Part shown: positions 8,231 to 14,537 of the stretch, one piece after another
How the letters are laid out: each line of letters starts with the position of its first letter
Position numbering within the stretch: the stretch's first letter is position 1
NCBI GenBank assembly: GCA_900543055.1
Contig: UQQI01000034.1
Location: 1-16,251 of the forward strand
Length of the DNA stretch: 16,251 nt
Source of the DNA: an uncultured Mollicutes bacterium
GTDB lineage: Bacteria; Bacillota_I; Bacilli_A; RF39; UBA660
Reading direction: 5' to 3'
Notes under the pieces: model-generated
What the model was told of the DNA's origin: nothing
Databases searched by the model: none
What the model saw: only the letters and a program-made list of their open reading frames with translations
Translations under genes and position numbers: made by a program

Positions 8231-8298
8231 AATGCAGTTATTTCTTCTTCAGTTAGATTAGTAATTTTAGATATCATAGAAATTTCAAAGTTCTCTTT
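8218..8298 (-). pseudogene. 3' fragment of an Rpn-family nuclease gene, split by an IS3-type element
   Basis: The C-terminal end of an Rpn-type (PD-(D/E)XK, recombination-promoting nuclease/putative transposase) protein, reading LKENFEISMISKITNLTEEE and then a short acidic end to the TAA at 8218. The helix pattern 'ISxITxLxxEEI' is typical for the tail of this family. It has no start of its own and begins at the IS boundary. Joining it to the fragment at 9845-10201 across one TTAAAA copy restores one frame (…KNMLKENFEIS…). The far half, including the nuclease core, is missing, so the gene is dead in two ways. Confidence 0.75.
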
Positions 8299-8326
8299 TA
8301 AATTGTACCCTTTGTCAAGGACATTT
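8299..8326. repeat. Terminal inverted repeat of the IS, orfB end
   Basis: Read inward on the plus strand: TAAATTGTACCC, eight variable bases, GGACATTT. It matches the other end at TGTACCC (8304-8310) and GGACATTT (8319-8326). It starts 9 bases from the orfB stop at the inner side. Confidence 0.75.
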
Positions 8327-8334
8327 TTTAAATT

Positions 8335-9246
8335 TTAAGAAAAAGGGTTTTTACTAATTCCTATCTTTAATGGATATATTCCTGTTATAATATACTCATA
8401 ATACTCACATGGTGATAGTTTAGCTAAATCCCATTGATATCTTTCATGATTATAGTAATATATCCAATCATCTATTATAGCTTTTACTTCATTAAATGTT
8501 TTACATTTGCTTATATCAATTTCATCTTTCATATGTCCAAAAAAACTTTCTTGTGGTGCATTATCCCAGCAGTTTCCTTTACGGGACATAGATTGTCTTA
8601 ATTCTTTATCTTTAAGTATTTGAATAAAACTGTAACTTGTATAATGGTATCCTTGATCACTATGTACTAACGTTTCATCTGTTAAAATTACACCATGATT
8701 ATCTATTAATTGATTAACCGTTTCTAATACAAAATCAACTTCTAACGATTCACTTAATACATATGATAATATTTCTTTTGTATATGCATCTAATATTGTT
8801 GATAAATAACATTTTGTTCCATTGTATGGTAAATAAGTAATATCTGTTAACAATATAGCTCTAGGTCCATGCAATTTAAACTCTCTATTTAAAAGATTGT
8901 CTGCAACATTATTTGTTTTTAATGCTTTAGCCATTCTTCTATATGGATTTGCTTTTCTTATTGGACAAAATAAATTATATTTTTTCATTAATCTTCTAAT
9001 TTTTTTGACATTCATTATAATCGGTGGATCCATATGTAATAGTCTCATATAAATACCACGTGCTCCTTTATTATAACCTTTATAATTATAAGCAATTAAT
9101 ATTATTTCAAAGTCTTTTCTATCTTGTTCTTCTTTCAAATCTCTATTTTTCTTAGAAACAACCCAATTATAATAACCAGATCTAGATACATTTGCTATTT
9201 CACACAACATAGATACTGTTAATCTGTTTTCTTCTTTTTGTATCAT
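8335..9246 (-). CDS. IS3-family transposase OrfB (DDE integrase core)
   Basis: The catalytic half of the IS3 transposase, 303 residues if begun at ATG 9246. The N-terminal HTH_21-like part (GYYNWV, 25-30; GARGIYMRL, 61-69) is followed by the RNase H-like rve core. The catalytic triad is D135 (TDITY), D197 (HSDQGY) and E233 (PQESFFGHMKDE), with the 35-residue D-to-E gap typical of IS3. The frame is -1 relative to orfA and is open back through the slip site at 9306-9312, so the active protein is most likely a 451-residue OrfAB fusion made by frameshifting. ATG 9246 has no good ribosome binding site. No stop or missing catalytic residue is seen, so the enzyme may be active. Confidence 0.93.
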   Translation of the reverse strand: MIQKEENRLTVSMLCEIANVSRSGYYNWVVSKKNRDLKEEQDRKDFEIILIAYNYKGYNKGARGIYMRLLHMDPPIIMNVKKIRRLMKKYNLFCPIRKANPYRRMAKALKTNNVADNLLNREFKLHGPRAILLTDITYLPYNGTKCYLSTILDAYTKEILSYVLSESLEVDFVLETVNQLIDNHGVILTDETLVHSDQGYHYTSYSFIQILKDKELRQSMSRKGNCWDNAPQESFFGHMKDEIDISKCKTFNEVKAIIDDWIYYYNHERYQWDLAKLSPCEYYEYIITGIYPLKIGISKNPFS

Positions 9247-9290
9247 CTTTTGAATTATCTGAAATTTATAACTAGTATCATCACTTAATA

Positions 9291-9689
9291 TTAAGGCTCC
9301 TTCGCCTTTTTTAATACTTTTTTTAAGAAATCAACTTCCTGCCTTAAATATAACAATTCATTTTGTATTTGCTTTATATTTTGAGGCGAAATATCTTCAT
9401 CTGGTTCTTTTATCTTCATTCTATTATTTCTCGAATAGCCTTCTGTAAATTCACCTACCATTGCTTCCTTTTTTATTCTTTGAACAATACTATCTATTTG
9501 TTTTTGGCCAAAATAATCTAAATTATAATCTAGCTCTTTAAATATAGCTCTTGGACTCATTCCTGCTTGATACTTTCTCCAAAATATTTTTTTAAATTCA
9601 ACTGTAAAAAATATCCTTTGTTCATCAACTTGAAAAGTATATGGATTTTTCTTTAATTCCTTAATTTGCTTTTGTGTATATTTTTTCAT
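9291..9689 (-). CDS. IS3-family OrfA (DNA-binding regulator part of the transposase)
   Basis: A 132-residue protein with a helix-turn-helix region (about 28-70, containing GMSPRAIFKELDY) that should bind the IS ends, and a C-terminal leucine-zipper-like coiled coil (IKQIQNELLYLRQEVDFLKK, about 104-123) for dimerisation. IS3 OrfA proteins normally both help transposition as the N-terminal half of OrfAB and repress it alone. The ATG at 9689 follows a consensus AGGAGG (9695-9700) with 5-nt spacing. The gene ends at TAA 9291, 15 bases past the slip site. The mature N-terminus is longer and more charged than in many IS3 OrfA proteins. Confidence 0.88.
   Translation of the reverse strand: MKKYTQKQIKELKKNPYTFQVDEQRIFFTVEFKKIFWRKYQAGMSPRAIFKELDYNLDYFGQKQIDSIVQRIKKEAMVGEFTEGYSRNNRMKIKEPDEDISPQNIKQIQNELLYLRQEVDFLKKVLKKAKEP
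9306..9312 (-). other. Programmed -1 frameshift site A AAA AAG
   Basis: On the minus strand the heptamer A AAA AAG is in the correct phase of orfA (TTA AAA AAG). Slipping back one base moves ribosomes into the orfB frame, giving GGC GAA GGA GCC and on into orfB with no stop. The fusion would be 128 residues of OrfA plus 323 of OrfB. An AAGGC/GCCTT hairpin (9304-9308 with 9293-9297) overlaps the slip site, and an AAGGAG is close by; either may adjust the rate. Confidence 0.85.
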
Positions 9690-9706
9690 ATTTTCCTCCT
9701 ATATTA

Positions 9707-9744
9707 GTATTTTAATTATACCAATATAGCGATAATTAAAATAC
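9707..9744 (-). promoter_or_regulatory. orfA promoter inside a 13-bp inverted repeat
   Basis: GTATTTTAATTAT (minus strand, 9744-9732) and ATAATTAAAATAC (9719-9707) are perfect 13-bp complementary arms around a 12-nt loop. An extended -10, TGGTATAAT (9723-9715), lies in the loop and the second arm, so transcription would begin near 9708. Transcripts made from this promoter would lack the first arm, while read-through transcripts from outside would carry the whole hairpin just ahead of the AGGAGG site. Confidence 0.55.
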
Positions 9745-9816
9745 CCATTTATATGTCCATTTATAAGGTTTTCATACCTTTTTCTAGTGTCTTTTTTTTA
9801 GGATACCTTCTTCTTT

Positions 9817-9844
9817 AAATGTCCATACTTACGGGTACATTATA
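9817..9844. repeat. Terminal inverted repeat of the IS, orfA end
   Basis: Read inward on the minus strand: TATAATGTACCC, eight variable bases, GGACATTT. It matches the end at 8299-8326. A partial copy of the inner motif (ATGTCCAT on the plus strand at 9819-9826) recurs at 9753-9760, possibly a second transposase-binding site. Confidence 0.75.
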
Positions 9845-10201
9845 TTTTAACATATTCTTTGCTATTTCAATTGTTCTATCTCTTTTTCCTTCAATTCTGC
9901 CTTCTGTCTTACCTTCGTCTTTCAATGCCCATTCCTTATCATAGGCTTCTCCAAATCCATCTTCAAAGCTTACTTCTTCTGCTTCTTTTAGATATTCATT
10001 CATAACTTTTTCATCACCCAAACCTTTTAGTTTATCTAAGTCCATATCTACTAGTGCTAGAATATATTTTTCTCTTTCACTAAGACTTTTTTCACCTTCA
10101 TTATACCATTTCTTTCTTAAGTTCGGTACATATATTTGTATGAATACTAATTTATCACTTAAAACTAAATTATCTTCGTTACTTTCAGTATTTTGAACAT
10201 A
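9845..10201 (-). pseudogene. 5'-truncated middle fragment of an Rpn-family nuclease gene
   Basis: An open frame from after the TAG at 10202-10204 to the IS boundary. It encodes a stretch with LVLSDKLVFIQIYVPNLRKK, then EKYILALVDMDLDKLKG, an acidic helix region with YDKEWALKDEGKTEGRIEGK, and KNMLK at the IS edge. The 'D.A.EGK.EG' repeat and the final helix are typical of the C-terminal half of Rpn/PD-(D/E)XK nuclease 'transposase' proteins. The usual N-terminal 150-200 residues that hold the nuclease core are absent: upstream is a stop and no related frame up to the next gene. An internal ATG at 10045 has no clear ribosome binding site and would read through the IS end to a stop at 9815. It is best called a remnant. 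Confidence 0.75.
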
Positions 10202-10287
10202 CTAATTTATACTATTTTAGTAAAATTCCTTAACACTTTTAATAATTTAATTATGATAATTTCTACAAATAGAAAAAGATGTAAAAA

Positions 10288-10308
10288 AAGAAAGTTTTTA
10301 ACTTCCTT
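10288..10308 (-). terminator. Rho-independent terminator of the mnmA-lipoprotein unit
   Basis: On the minus strand AAGGAAGTT (10308-10300) pairs with AACTTTCTT (10296-10288) with one G-U pair and a 3-nt loop, followed by a T-run. The left arm overlaps the TAA stop of the lipoprotein gene. Confidence 0.8.
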
Positions 10309-10888
10309 AACAACTATTTTTTTTGCAAGTAGTACTTTCTTCTGCCAAACATTTAAATAAACAATTAAATTTATTTTTTGAATATGCTTTTATATCTTTA
10401 TCTGTATCAATACCAGTTTCATATTGAACTATTTTTTTCTTTGAAATTGCAATTACACTTGGAACAGATGTATAATCATCTTCTTTTCCACTAATTTCTT
10501 TTAATAAACTTCTCAAATCTTCTAAATCATTTTCATATTTTCTAGTATCAATATAATAAATCTTATCTACTTCTTTTTCTTTTGCAGACTCAAGTAGACT
10601 TTCTACAATTTGTCTATTTTCATTTTTCTTACTATCTCCAAAATAAACTACAAATAAATCTTTATTATTAATTTTATCAATCACTTCTTTTGGAGTTGTA
10701 TAAACTATAGGATTTTCTTTGTTTATTTTTACATTAATATAATTTACTTCTCCATTATCTTTTTTATTTAAACTTTCATACTCTTCTTTAAACTTTTCAC
10801 TCTCTGTTAAATTCTTAGTCTTATTACATCCTGTTACTAAAAGTAATAATGTTAAAACAATTACTGTACTTGTTATGAACTTCTTCAT
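10307..10888 (-). CDS. Lipoprotein with thioredoxin-like fold, no CXXC, four-cysteine tail
   Basis: A 193-residue lipoprotein. The start at ATG 10888 is chosen because AGGAGG (10893-10898) sits 4 nt ahead; an in-frame ATG at 10909 lies inside mnmA and has no such site. The signal peptide (1-20) ends in the lipobox LVTGC, with lipid-bearing Cys21. Residues about 60-160 resemble a thioredoxin fold of the bacteriocin-transport-accessory/thioredoxin-like type: strand LFVVYFG, helix, strand KIYYIDT, then a cis-Pro-like SVPSV (141-145). At the place of the usual CXXC the sequence is GDSKKNENR, so normal dithiol chemistry is not possible there. The C-terminus instead holds Cys176, 180, 188 and 193. 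It starts 8 nt after the mnmA stop and its ribosome binding site overlaps that stop, so it is translated from the same message. Its function is unknown. Confidence 0.72.
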   Translation of the reverse strand: MKKFITSTVIVLTLLLLVTGCNKTKNLTESEKFKEEYESLNKKDNGEVNYINVKINKENPIVYTTPKEVIDKINNKDLFVVYFGDSKKNENRQIVESLLESAKEKEVDKIYYIDTRKYENDLEDLRSLLKEISGKEDDYTSVPSVIAISKKKIVQYETGIDTDKDIKAYSKNKFNCLFKCLAEESTTCKKNSC

Positions 10889-10896
10889 TATACCTC

Positions 10897-12003
10897 CTAT
10901 AAATACCAAAGTTTTTTATCATTCTTTCTTACTTCTTTAATTATTCCTCCACCAAGACATTCTTCTTTATTATAGAAAACACATGCTTGACCTGGAGTAA
11001 CTGATTTTACACCTTGATCATATCTTACTAATATTTCACCATTTTCAAGCCATTCTAAGTGTACAGGAATATCTTCTTGTCTATATCTAAATTTAGCTGT
11101 TACATTTTCTAATTTTTCATCTCCTAAATAATTAATATTATCTACAAGACATGAAGTACTTATTAAATAATCATTATCTTCACCTAAACAAATATATAAA
11201 ACATTTTTTTCTAAGTCTTTTCCAACAACAAACATTTTATCTTTTGTTCCACCAATATTTAGACCTTTTCTTTGACCTATTGTATAATTCATTAAACCAA
11301 TATGTTTACCAATTACTTCATTAGTATCTATATTTATTACATCTCCAGGTTGATTTGGTAAATAATTCTTTAAGAAGTTTTTAAAGTTTCTTTCCCCGAT
11401 AAAACAAATTCCTGTTGAATCTTTCTTTTTTGCAGTTATTAACTCATATTCTTCAGCTATTTTTCTAACATCTTTTTTCTCCATATCACCTACCGGAAAT
11501 AAAACATTTTCTAATTGTTCTTTTGATACTTGCGATAAAAAATATGTTTGATCTTTATTACTATCTATACCTCTTAATAAATGACCATTATTCATTCTAG
11601 CATAATGACCTGTTGCGATATAATCTGCTCCTAACTTACGTGCTTCTTTAGCAAACATATCAAACTTTATATATTTATTACACATAATATCTGGATTTGG
11701 AGTACGACCATTTTTTAATTCATCCAAGAAATATGTAAATACATAATCCCAGTACTCTTTTACAAAATCTTTTCTATATAAAGGTATACCTAACTTATCA
11801 CATACAGCTTTAGCATCATCATAATCAGCCTCTTGTGGACACTGACCAGTTGATGTTGTTGGACCATCCAACTCACCATCAGCAAGAGAATCCCAGTTTC
11901 TCATAAATAAACCTATTACTTCATAACCTTGTTTTTGTAGAAGAATTGCTGATACACTTGAATCAACTCCTCCACTCATTCCTACAACTACTTTTTTCTT
12001 CAT
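10897..12003 (-). CDS. mnmA: tRNA-specific 2-thiouridylase MnmA
   Basis: A 368-residue tRNA-uridine 2-sulfurtransferase, which adenylates U34 of tRNA Lys, Glu and Gln and replaces O2 with sulfur. The PP-loop SGGVDSS is at 10-16. The catalytic pair fits Cys108 (NPDIMCNKYIKF) and Cys200 (STGICFIGER), about 92 residues apart as in known MnmA. TGHYAR (131-136), DQTYFLSQV (151-159) and YTIGQRKGL are further signature motifs. A longer loop after NWD (about 37-62, with CPQEADYDDA) is seen in many low-GC Gram-positive MnmA proteins. The start at 12003 follows AGAAGGTG with 5-nt spacing; an upstream in-frame ATG at 12027 has no site. A candidate promoter lies at 12049-12077. The downstream lipoprotein is translationally linked. 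Confidence 0.96.
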   Translation of the reverse strand: MKKKVVVGMSGGVDSSVSAILLQKQGYEVIGLFMRNWDSLADGELDGPTTSTGQCPQEADYDDAKAVCDKLGIPLYRKDFVKEYWDYVFTYFLDELKNGRTPNPDIMCNKYIKFDMFAKEARKLGADYIATGHYARMNNGHLLRGIDSNKDQTYFLSQVSKEQLENVLFPVGDMEKKDVRKIAEEYELITAKKKDSTGICFIGERNFKNFLKNYLPNQPGDVINIDTNEVIGKHIGLMNYTIGQRKGLNIGGTKDKMFVVGKDLEKNVLYICLGEDNDYLISTSCLVDNINYLGDEKLENVTAKFRYRQEDIPVHLEWLENGEILVRYDQGVKSVTPGQACVFYNKEECLGGGIIKEVRKNDKKLWYL

Positions 12004-12048
12004 AATTTCACCTTCTTGTACTTGCATTGATATTTATAAATCTTGTAT

Positions 12049-12077
12049 AGTATAACATTTTTATTTAAATTTTTAAA
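12049..12077 (-). promoter_or_regulatory. Candidate promoter of mnmA
   Basis: Minus-strand -10 TATACT (12054-12049), 17-bp spacer, and weak -35 TTTAAA (12077-12072). It lies in the 80-base gap after the P-type ATPase gene, so mnmA may be transcribed on its own as well as by read-through. The region is AT-only, so chance matches are likely. Confidence 0.4.
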
Positions 12078-12083
12078 TAACGA

Positions 12084-13934
12084 TTAGTCTATTTTTCTGA
12101 TTATTAAAAAATTAATTACTAAATTAATAATAAATATTATATATAATGCAATATTTACTTGATTTAAAAAGATAGCAATTATTCCTATTATACTTGATAA
12201 TACAATGTTTATTAAAATATTTATTTTTTTATATTTGTATACTTTATTACCTATTTCTATAATATCTATTATTTTATTTAAATTTTCTCTTTCTAAGATA
12301 ATATCTGCTGATGATATAGCATTATTTGTTGCACTCCTAGTAGCGACTCCAATAGTTGATTTTTTTATTGCAGATGCATCATTATCACCGTCCCCTATCA
12401 TCATTACACCTTTACTATCTTTTAAAAGATTTGTTATATACTTCTCTTTTTCATCTTTTGATGCATTAAACAAAATATTTTTAATATCTAATTTTGTAGC
12501 TATTTCTTCTGCTTCTTCTTGTTTATCACCTGTTAATAAAACTAAATTAAAGTTTTTATTTTTTAGTTTTTTTATTACTCTAAAACTTTCTTTTCTAGGA
12601 GTATCTTTTAGTCCAAACAAAGCAATTACTTTATTGTTTTTTACTAAATATATTACATCATTTCCTTCACTATTTAATTTTTCTTCTTCATCTTTATAAG
12701 AATTTATAATATCTAATTTTTTTAATAACCTATTATTGCAAGCATAATAAATATCTCCATTAAATTTAGCCTTTATACCATATCCTTCAAGTTCTTCTGT
12801 TATTACATCTAAATTTCCTTTAATAAAATTTTCTTCAGCATATTTTTTTATACCTAAAGAGAAATTATTTATACTATGTTTTTCTATACTTACAAGTATT
12901 TCTAATATTTCTCTTTCATCTAAATCACAATGCTTATTAATAGAATTAATTGTAGGTATACCCGTTGTAATAGTTCTAGTTTTATCTAAAACTATTGTAT
13001 CAATTGAATCTATCTTTTCAAGTATATTAATATTTTTAATTAGTACTCCTCGCTTATTTAATACCATTCTTGACTTTAATAATGGAAGATATTCAATAAA
13101 TGGTAGCAATATTGGCACTGATAATGATAAGAATATTATTGAAGTAAATGGATTTTTATTTAATATTATTTTTACTAAAAAAAGAATTATTGTTAATAAG
13201 AACATTACAATTAAATAGTCTTTATAACATTTATCATTTCTTATAATATTTTCTTTTTCTTTAAGCATATCTTGTTTTGTACTTTCAACACGATATTCAA
13301 AAATATCTTCTCTATTTATATAACCTTTTTTTACAGAATCTCCTTCTTTAATTTTCTGAAGTGTATTTATACCAGTTATTCTTGAAGTATCGACTCTAGA
13401 TGGTTTCTTTATAACTACTCCGTCATATAAAACTTCATCCATTGGATAACATACTATAATAGTTCCATTAGTTACTTTTTCTGGTTCGATTTCTAAATAA
13501 TTATCATCTATGTTTACTTTTATATTTTTAGGTAGATTTTTCTTTAATTCATTAATATTTTTTTTCTCTTTAGTATCTGTTAAATCTTTTAAATATTTAG
13601 TAAGTAAAGCTATATATATAATAATTGATGTATATTCAAAACAAGATTTTCCTTTAAAAATATTTATAAAACTATAGATTATGTTTATTAAACATGCAAA
13701 TGTAATATATTTTTCTAAATAATTTTTCTTTTGAAATAAACTTTTAATAGCGTTAATTATTATATCTTTTCCTAGTACTAGGAATGGTATTGTTAATATA
13801 AAGAGAAATACACTTATTAAAAAACTGTTATTATTTAAACTCAAGTATATTTGTAGCAAAATAATAAATGCATATATTAAATATACATATCCAATTCCAG
13901 TAAATTTATTTGTATTTTTAACTTCTTTTTTCAT
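12084..13934 (-). CDS. P-type ATPase-like protein with altered catalytic motifs
   Basis: A 616-residue protein with the full P-type ATPase plan: N-terminal membrane helices (about 12-110), actuator domain (about 120-220), helix pair (about 240-290), phosphorylation and nucleotide domains (about 300-535), and two last helices. It resembles the heavy-metal P1B or cation type without an N-terminal metal domain. Key motifs differ: actuator TGE is TGI (187-189), DKTGT is DKTRT (317-321), the P1B HP dipeptide region is SINNFS, and the transmembrane CPC region reads SVPILLP (272-278). Asp317, TGD (468-470) and GDGDND (514-519) remain. The Asp could still be phosphorylated, but dephosphorylation (needs the TGE Glu) should fail. 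I infer a weak, regulatory or inactive pump. ATG 13934 has a GGTGGTGAG site. No ion can be assigned. Confidence 0.85.
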   Translation of the reverse strand: MKKEVKNTNKFTGIGYVYLIYAFIILLQIYLSLNNNSFLISVFLFILTIPFLVLGKDIIINAIKSLFQKKNYLEKYITFACLINIIYSFINIFKGKSCFEYTSIIIYIALLTKYLKDLTDTKEKKNINELKKNLPKNIKVNIDDNYLEIEPEKVTNGTIIVCYPMDEVLYDGVVIKKPSRVDTSRITGINTLQKIKEGDSVKKGYINREDIFEYRVESTKQDMLKEKENIIRNDKCYKDYLIVMFLLTIILFLVKIILNKNPFTSIIFLSLSVPILLPFIEYLPLLKSRMVLNKRGVLIKNINILEKIDSIDTIVLDKTRTITTGIPTINSINKHCDLDEREILEILVSIEKHSINNFSLGIKKYAEENFIKGNLDVITEELEGYGIKAKFNGDIYYACNNRLLKKLDIINSYKDEEEKLNSEGNDVIYLVKNNKVIALFGLKDTPRKESFRVIKKLKNKNFNLVLLTGDKQEEAEEIATKLDIKNILFNASKDEKEKYITNLLKDSKGVMMIGDGDNDASAIKKSTIGVATRSATNNAISSADIILERENLNKIIDIIEIGNKVYKYKKINILINIVLSSIIGIIAIFLNQVNIALYIIFIINLVINFLIIRKID

Positions 13935-13961
13935 GTACTCACCACCCTATTATAATTTAAT

Positions 13962-13988
13962 TTTATACTTTTTAAGAATAAGTGTAAA
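13962..13988 (-). promoter_or_regulatory. Possible promoter of the P-type ATPase-like gene
   Basis: Minus-strand TTTACA (13988-13983), 15-bp spacer, TATAAA (13967-13962). The spacing is short. A TATAAT also occurs at 13949-13954, but that would leave almost no leader before the ATG. The 133-base divergent gap to the plus-strand gene at 14068 must hold promoters for both directions; the plus-strand one is not clear. Confidence 0.3.
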
Positions 13989-14067
13989 GTACTACTTATA
14001 CTAATTTAATTATTTATAGTTGTATATTTATTAAGATTTTGGAAATAATAATTTTAGGAGGAATAAA

Positions 14068-14496
14068 ATGGATACAAATATTAATGTTTTAGATGAATTA
14101 AATAAAGGTTGTTGTATGGGAGTCGATGCAATTGACATTATTATAAAGAAAGTTGATGAATTTAAGTTTAAAGAATTATTAGAAAATCAAAAGAATGGTT
14201 ACGATGAATTATGTAATAAAATAGATGAACTTTATAGAGAATATTCTAATGATAATATACACGAGACTAATATGATGGAAAAAGCAATGACTTGGTATGG
14301 CATACAAAAGGACACTTTTCTTGATGACAGTACATCTAAACTTGCTGACTTATTAATAAATGGAACAAATATGGGAATTATTGAAGGAAGAAAACTACTT
14401 AATAATAAAATTATGGATAAAAAAGTTAAAAAGATTTGCGAAGAATATATAAAATTTCAAGAAAGATATTTAGAAAAATTAAAAGAATTCGTATAA
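14068..14496 (+). CDS. Small all-helical conserved hypothetical protein (ferritin-like/four-helix style)
   Basis: A 142-residue soluble protein with a strongly amphipathic, all-helical pattern; no signal peptide or membrane segment. It begins MDTNINVLDELNKGCCMGVDAID and has a central ETNMMEKAMTWYGIQ (residues 70-84) and NGTNMGIIEGRKLL (98-111). Similar short proteins occur in clostridia and relatives; the helix layout and the two repeated halves recall DUF2383/ferritin-like four-helix bundles. The visible Glu and His residues (such as HET, 69-71) are not arranged as a convincing di-iron site, so the metal role is open. The start at 14068 has a consensus AGGAGG (14056-14061) with 6-nt spacing, so it is likely well translated. 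It is a single-gene unit, divergent from the ATPase-like gene and convergent with the surface protein. Confidence 0.65.
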   Translation: MDTNINVLDELNKGCCMGVDAIDIIIKKVDEFKFKELLENQKNGYDELCNKIDELYREYSNDNIHETNMMEKAMTWYGIQKDTFLDDSTSKLADLLINGTNMGIIEGRKLLNNKIMDKKVKKICEEYIKFQERYLEKLKEFV

Positions 14497-14497
14497 A

Positions 14498-14534
14498 AAA
14501 AGATAAATATTTCTATGTGAAGTATTTATCTTTT
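14498..14534. terminator. Strong bidirectional terminator
   Basis: AAAAGATAAATATTTC (14498-14513) pairs with GAAGTATTTATCTTTT (14519-14534) over 16 bp with one G-U pair and a 5-nt loop. A-runs on the left and T-runs on the right make it a terminator on both strands, between the convergent genes ending at 14496 and 14538. Confidence 0.88.
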
Positions 14535-14537
14535 ATT

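Larger units (their letters stand above)
8299..9844 (-). mobile_element. IS3-family insertion sequence (about 1546 bp)
   Basis: A complete-looking IS3-family element on the minus strand, with orfA (9291-9689), orfB with a DDE transposase (8335-9246), an A AAA AAG slip site, and matching ends. The ends share TGTACCC, 8 unlike bases, then GGACATTT; over 28 bases about 20 match. Outside the ends both flanks carry TTTTAA (8296-8301 and 9845-9850). If the target duplication is the usual 3 bases (TTT), the element is 8299-9844 and the outer 12 bases match at 10 positions; a 6-base duplication would put the left end at 8302. It sits inside an Rpn-type gene and in the same direction. Group within IS3 (IS150-like) is inferred from the transposase and not certain. 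Confidence 0.88.

Noticed and set aside
9815..10045. A 76-residue frame starting at ATG 10045 as its own gene
   Set aside because: It is the middle of the Rpn remnant: coding similarity goes on upstream of the ATG, there is no ribosome binding site, and the end of the frame reads into the IS.
12063..12082. AT-only inverted repeat between the ATPase-like gene and mnmA
   Set aside because: TTATTTAAA and TTTAAATAA can pair but contain only A and T and lack a following T-run on the minus strand; likely part of the promoter region, not a terminator.
12205..12699. A 164-residue plus-strand frame
   Set aside because: It lies fully inside the P-type ATPase-like gene on the other strand and has no ribosome site or family motifs; it arises from the AT-rich codon pattern.
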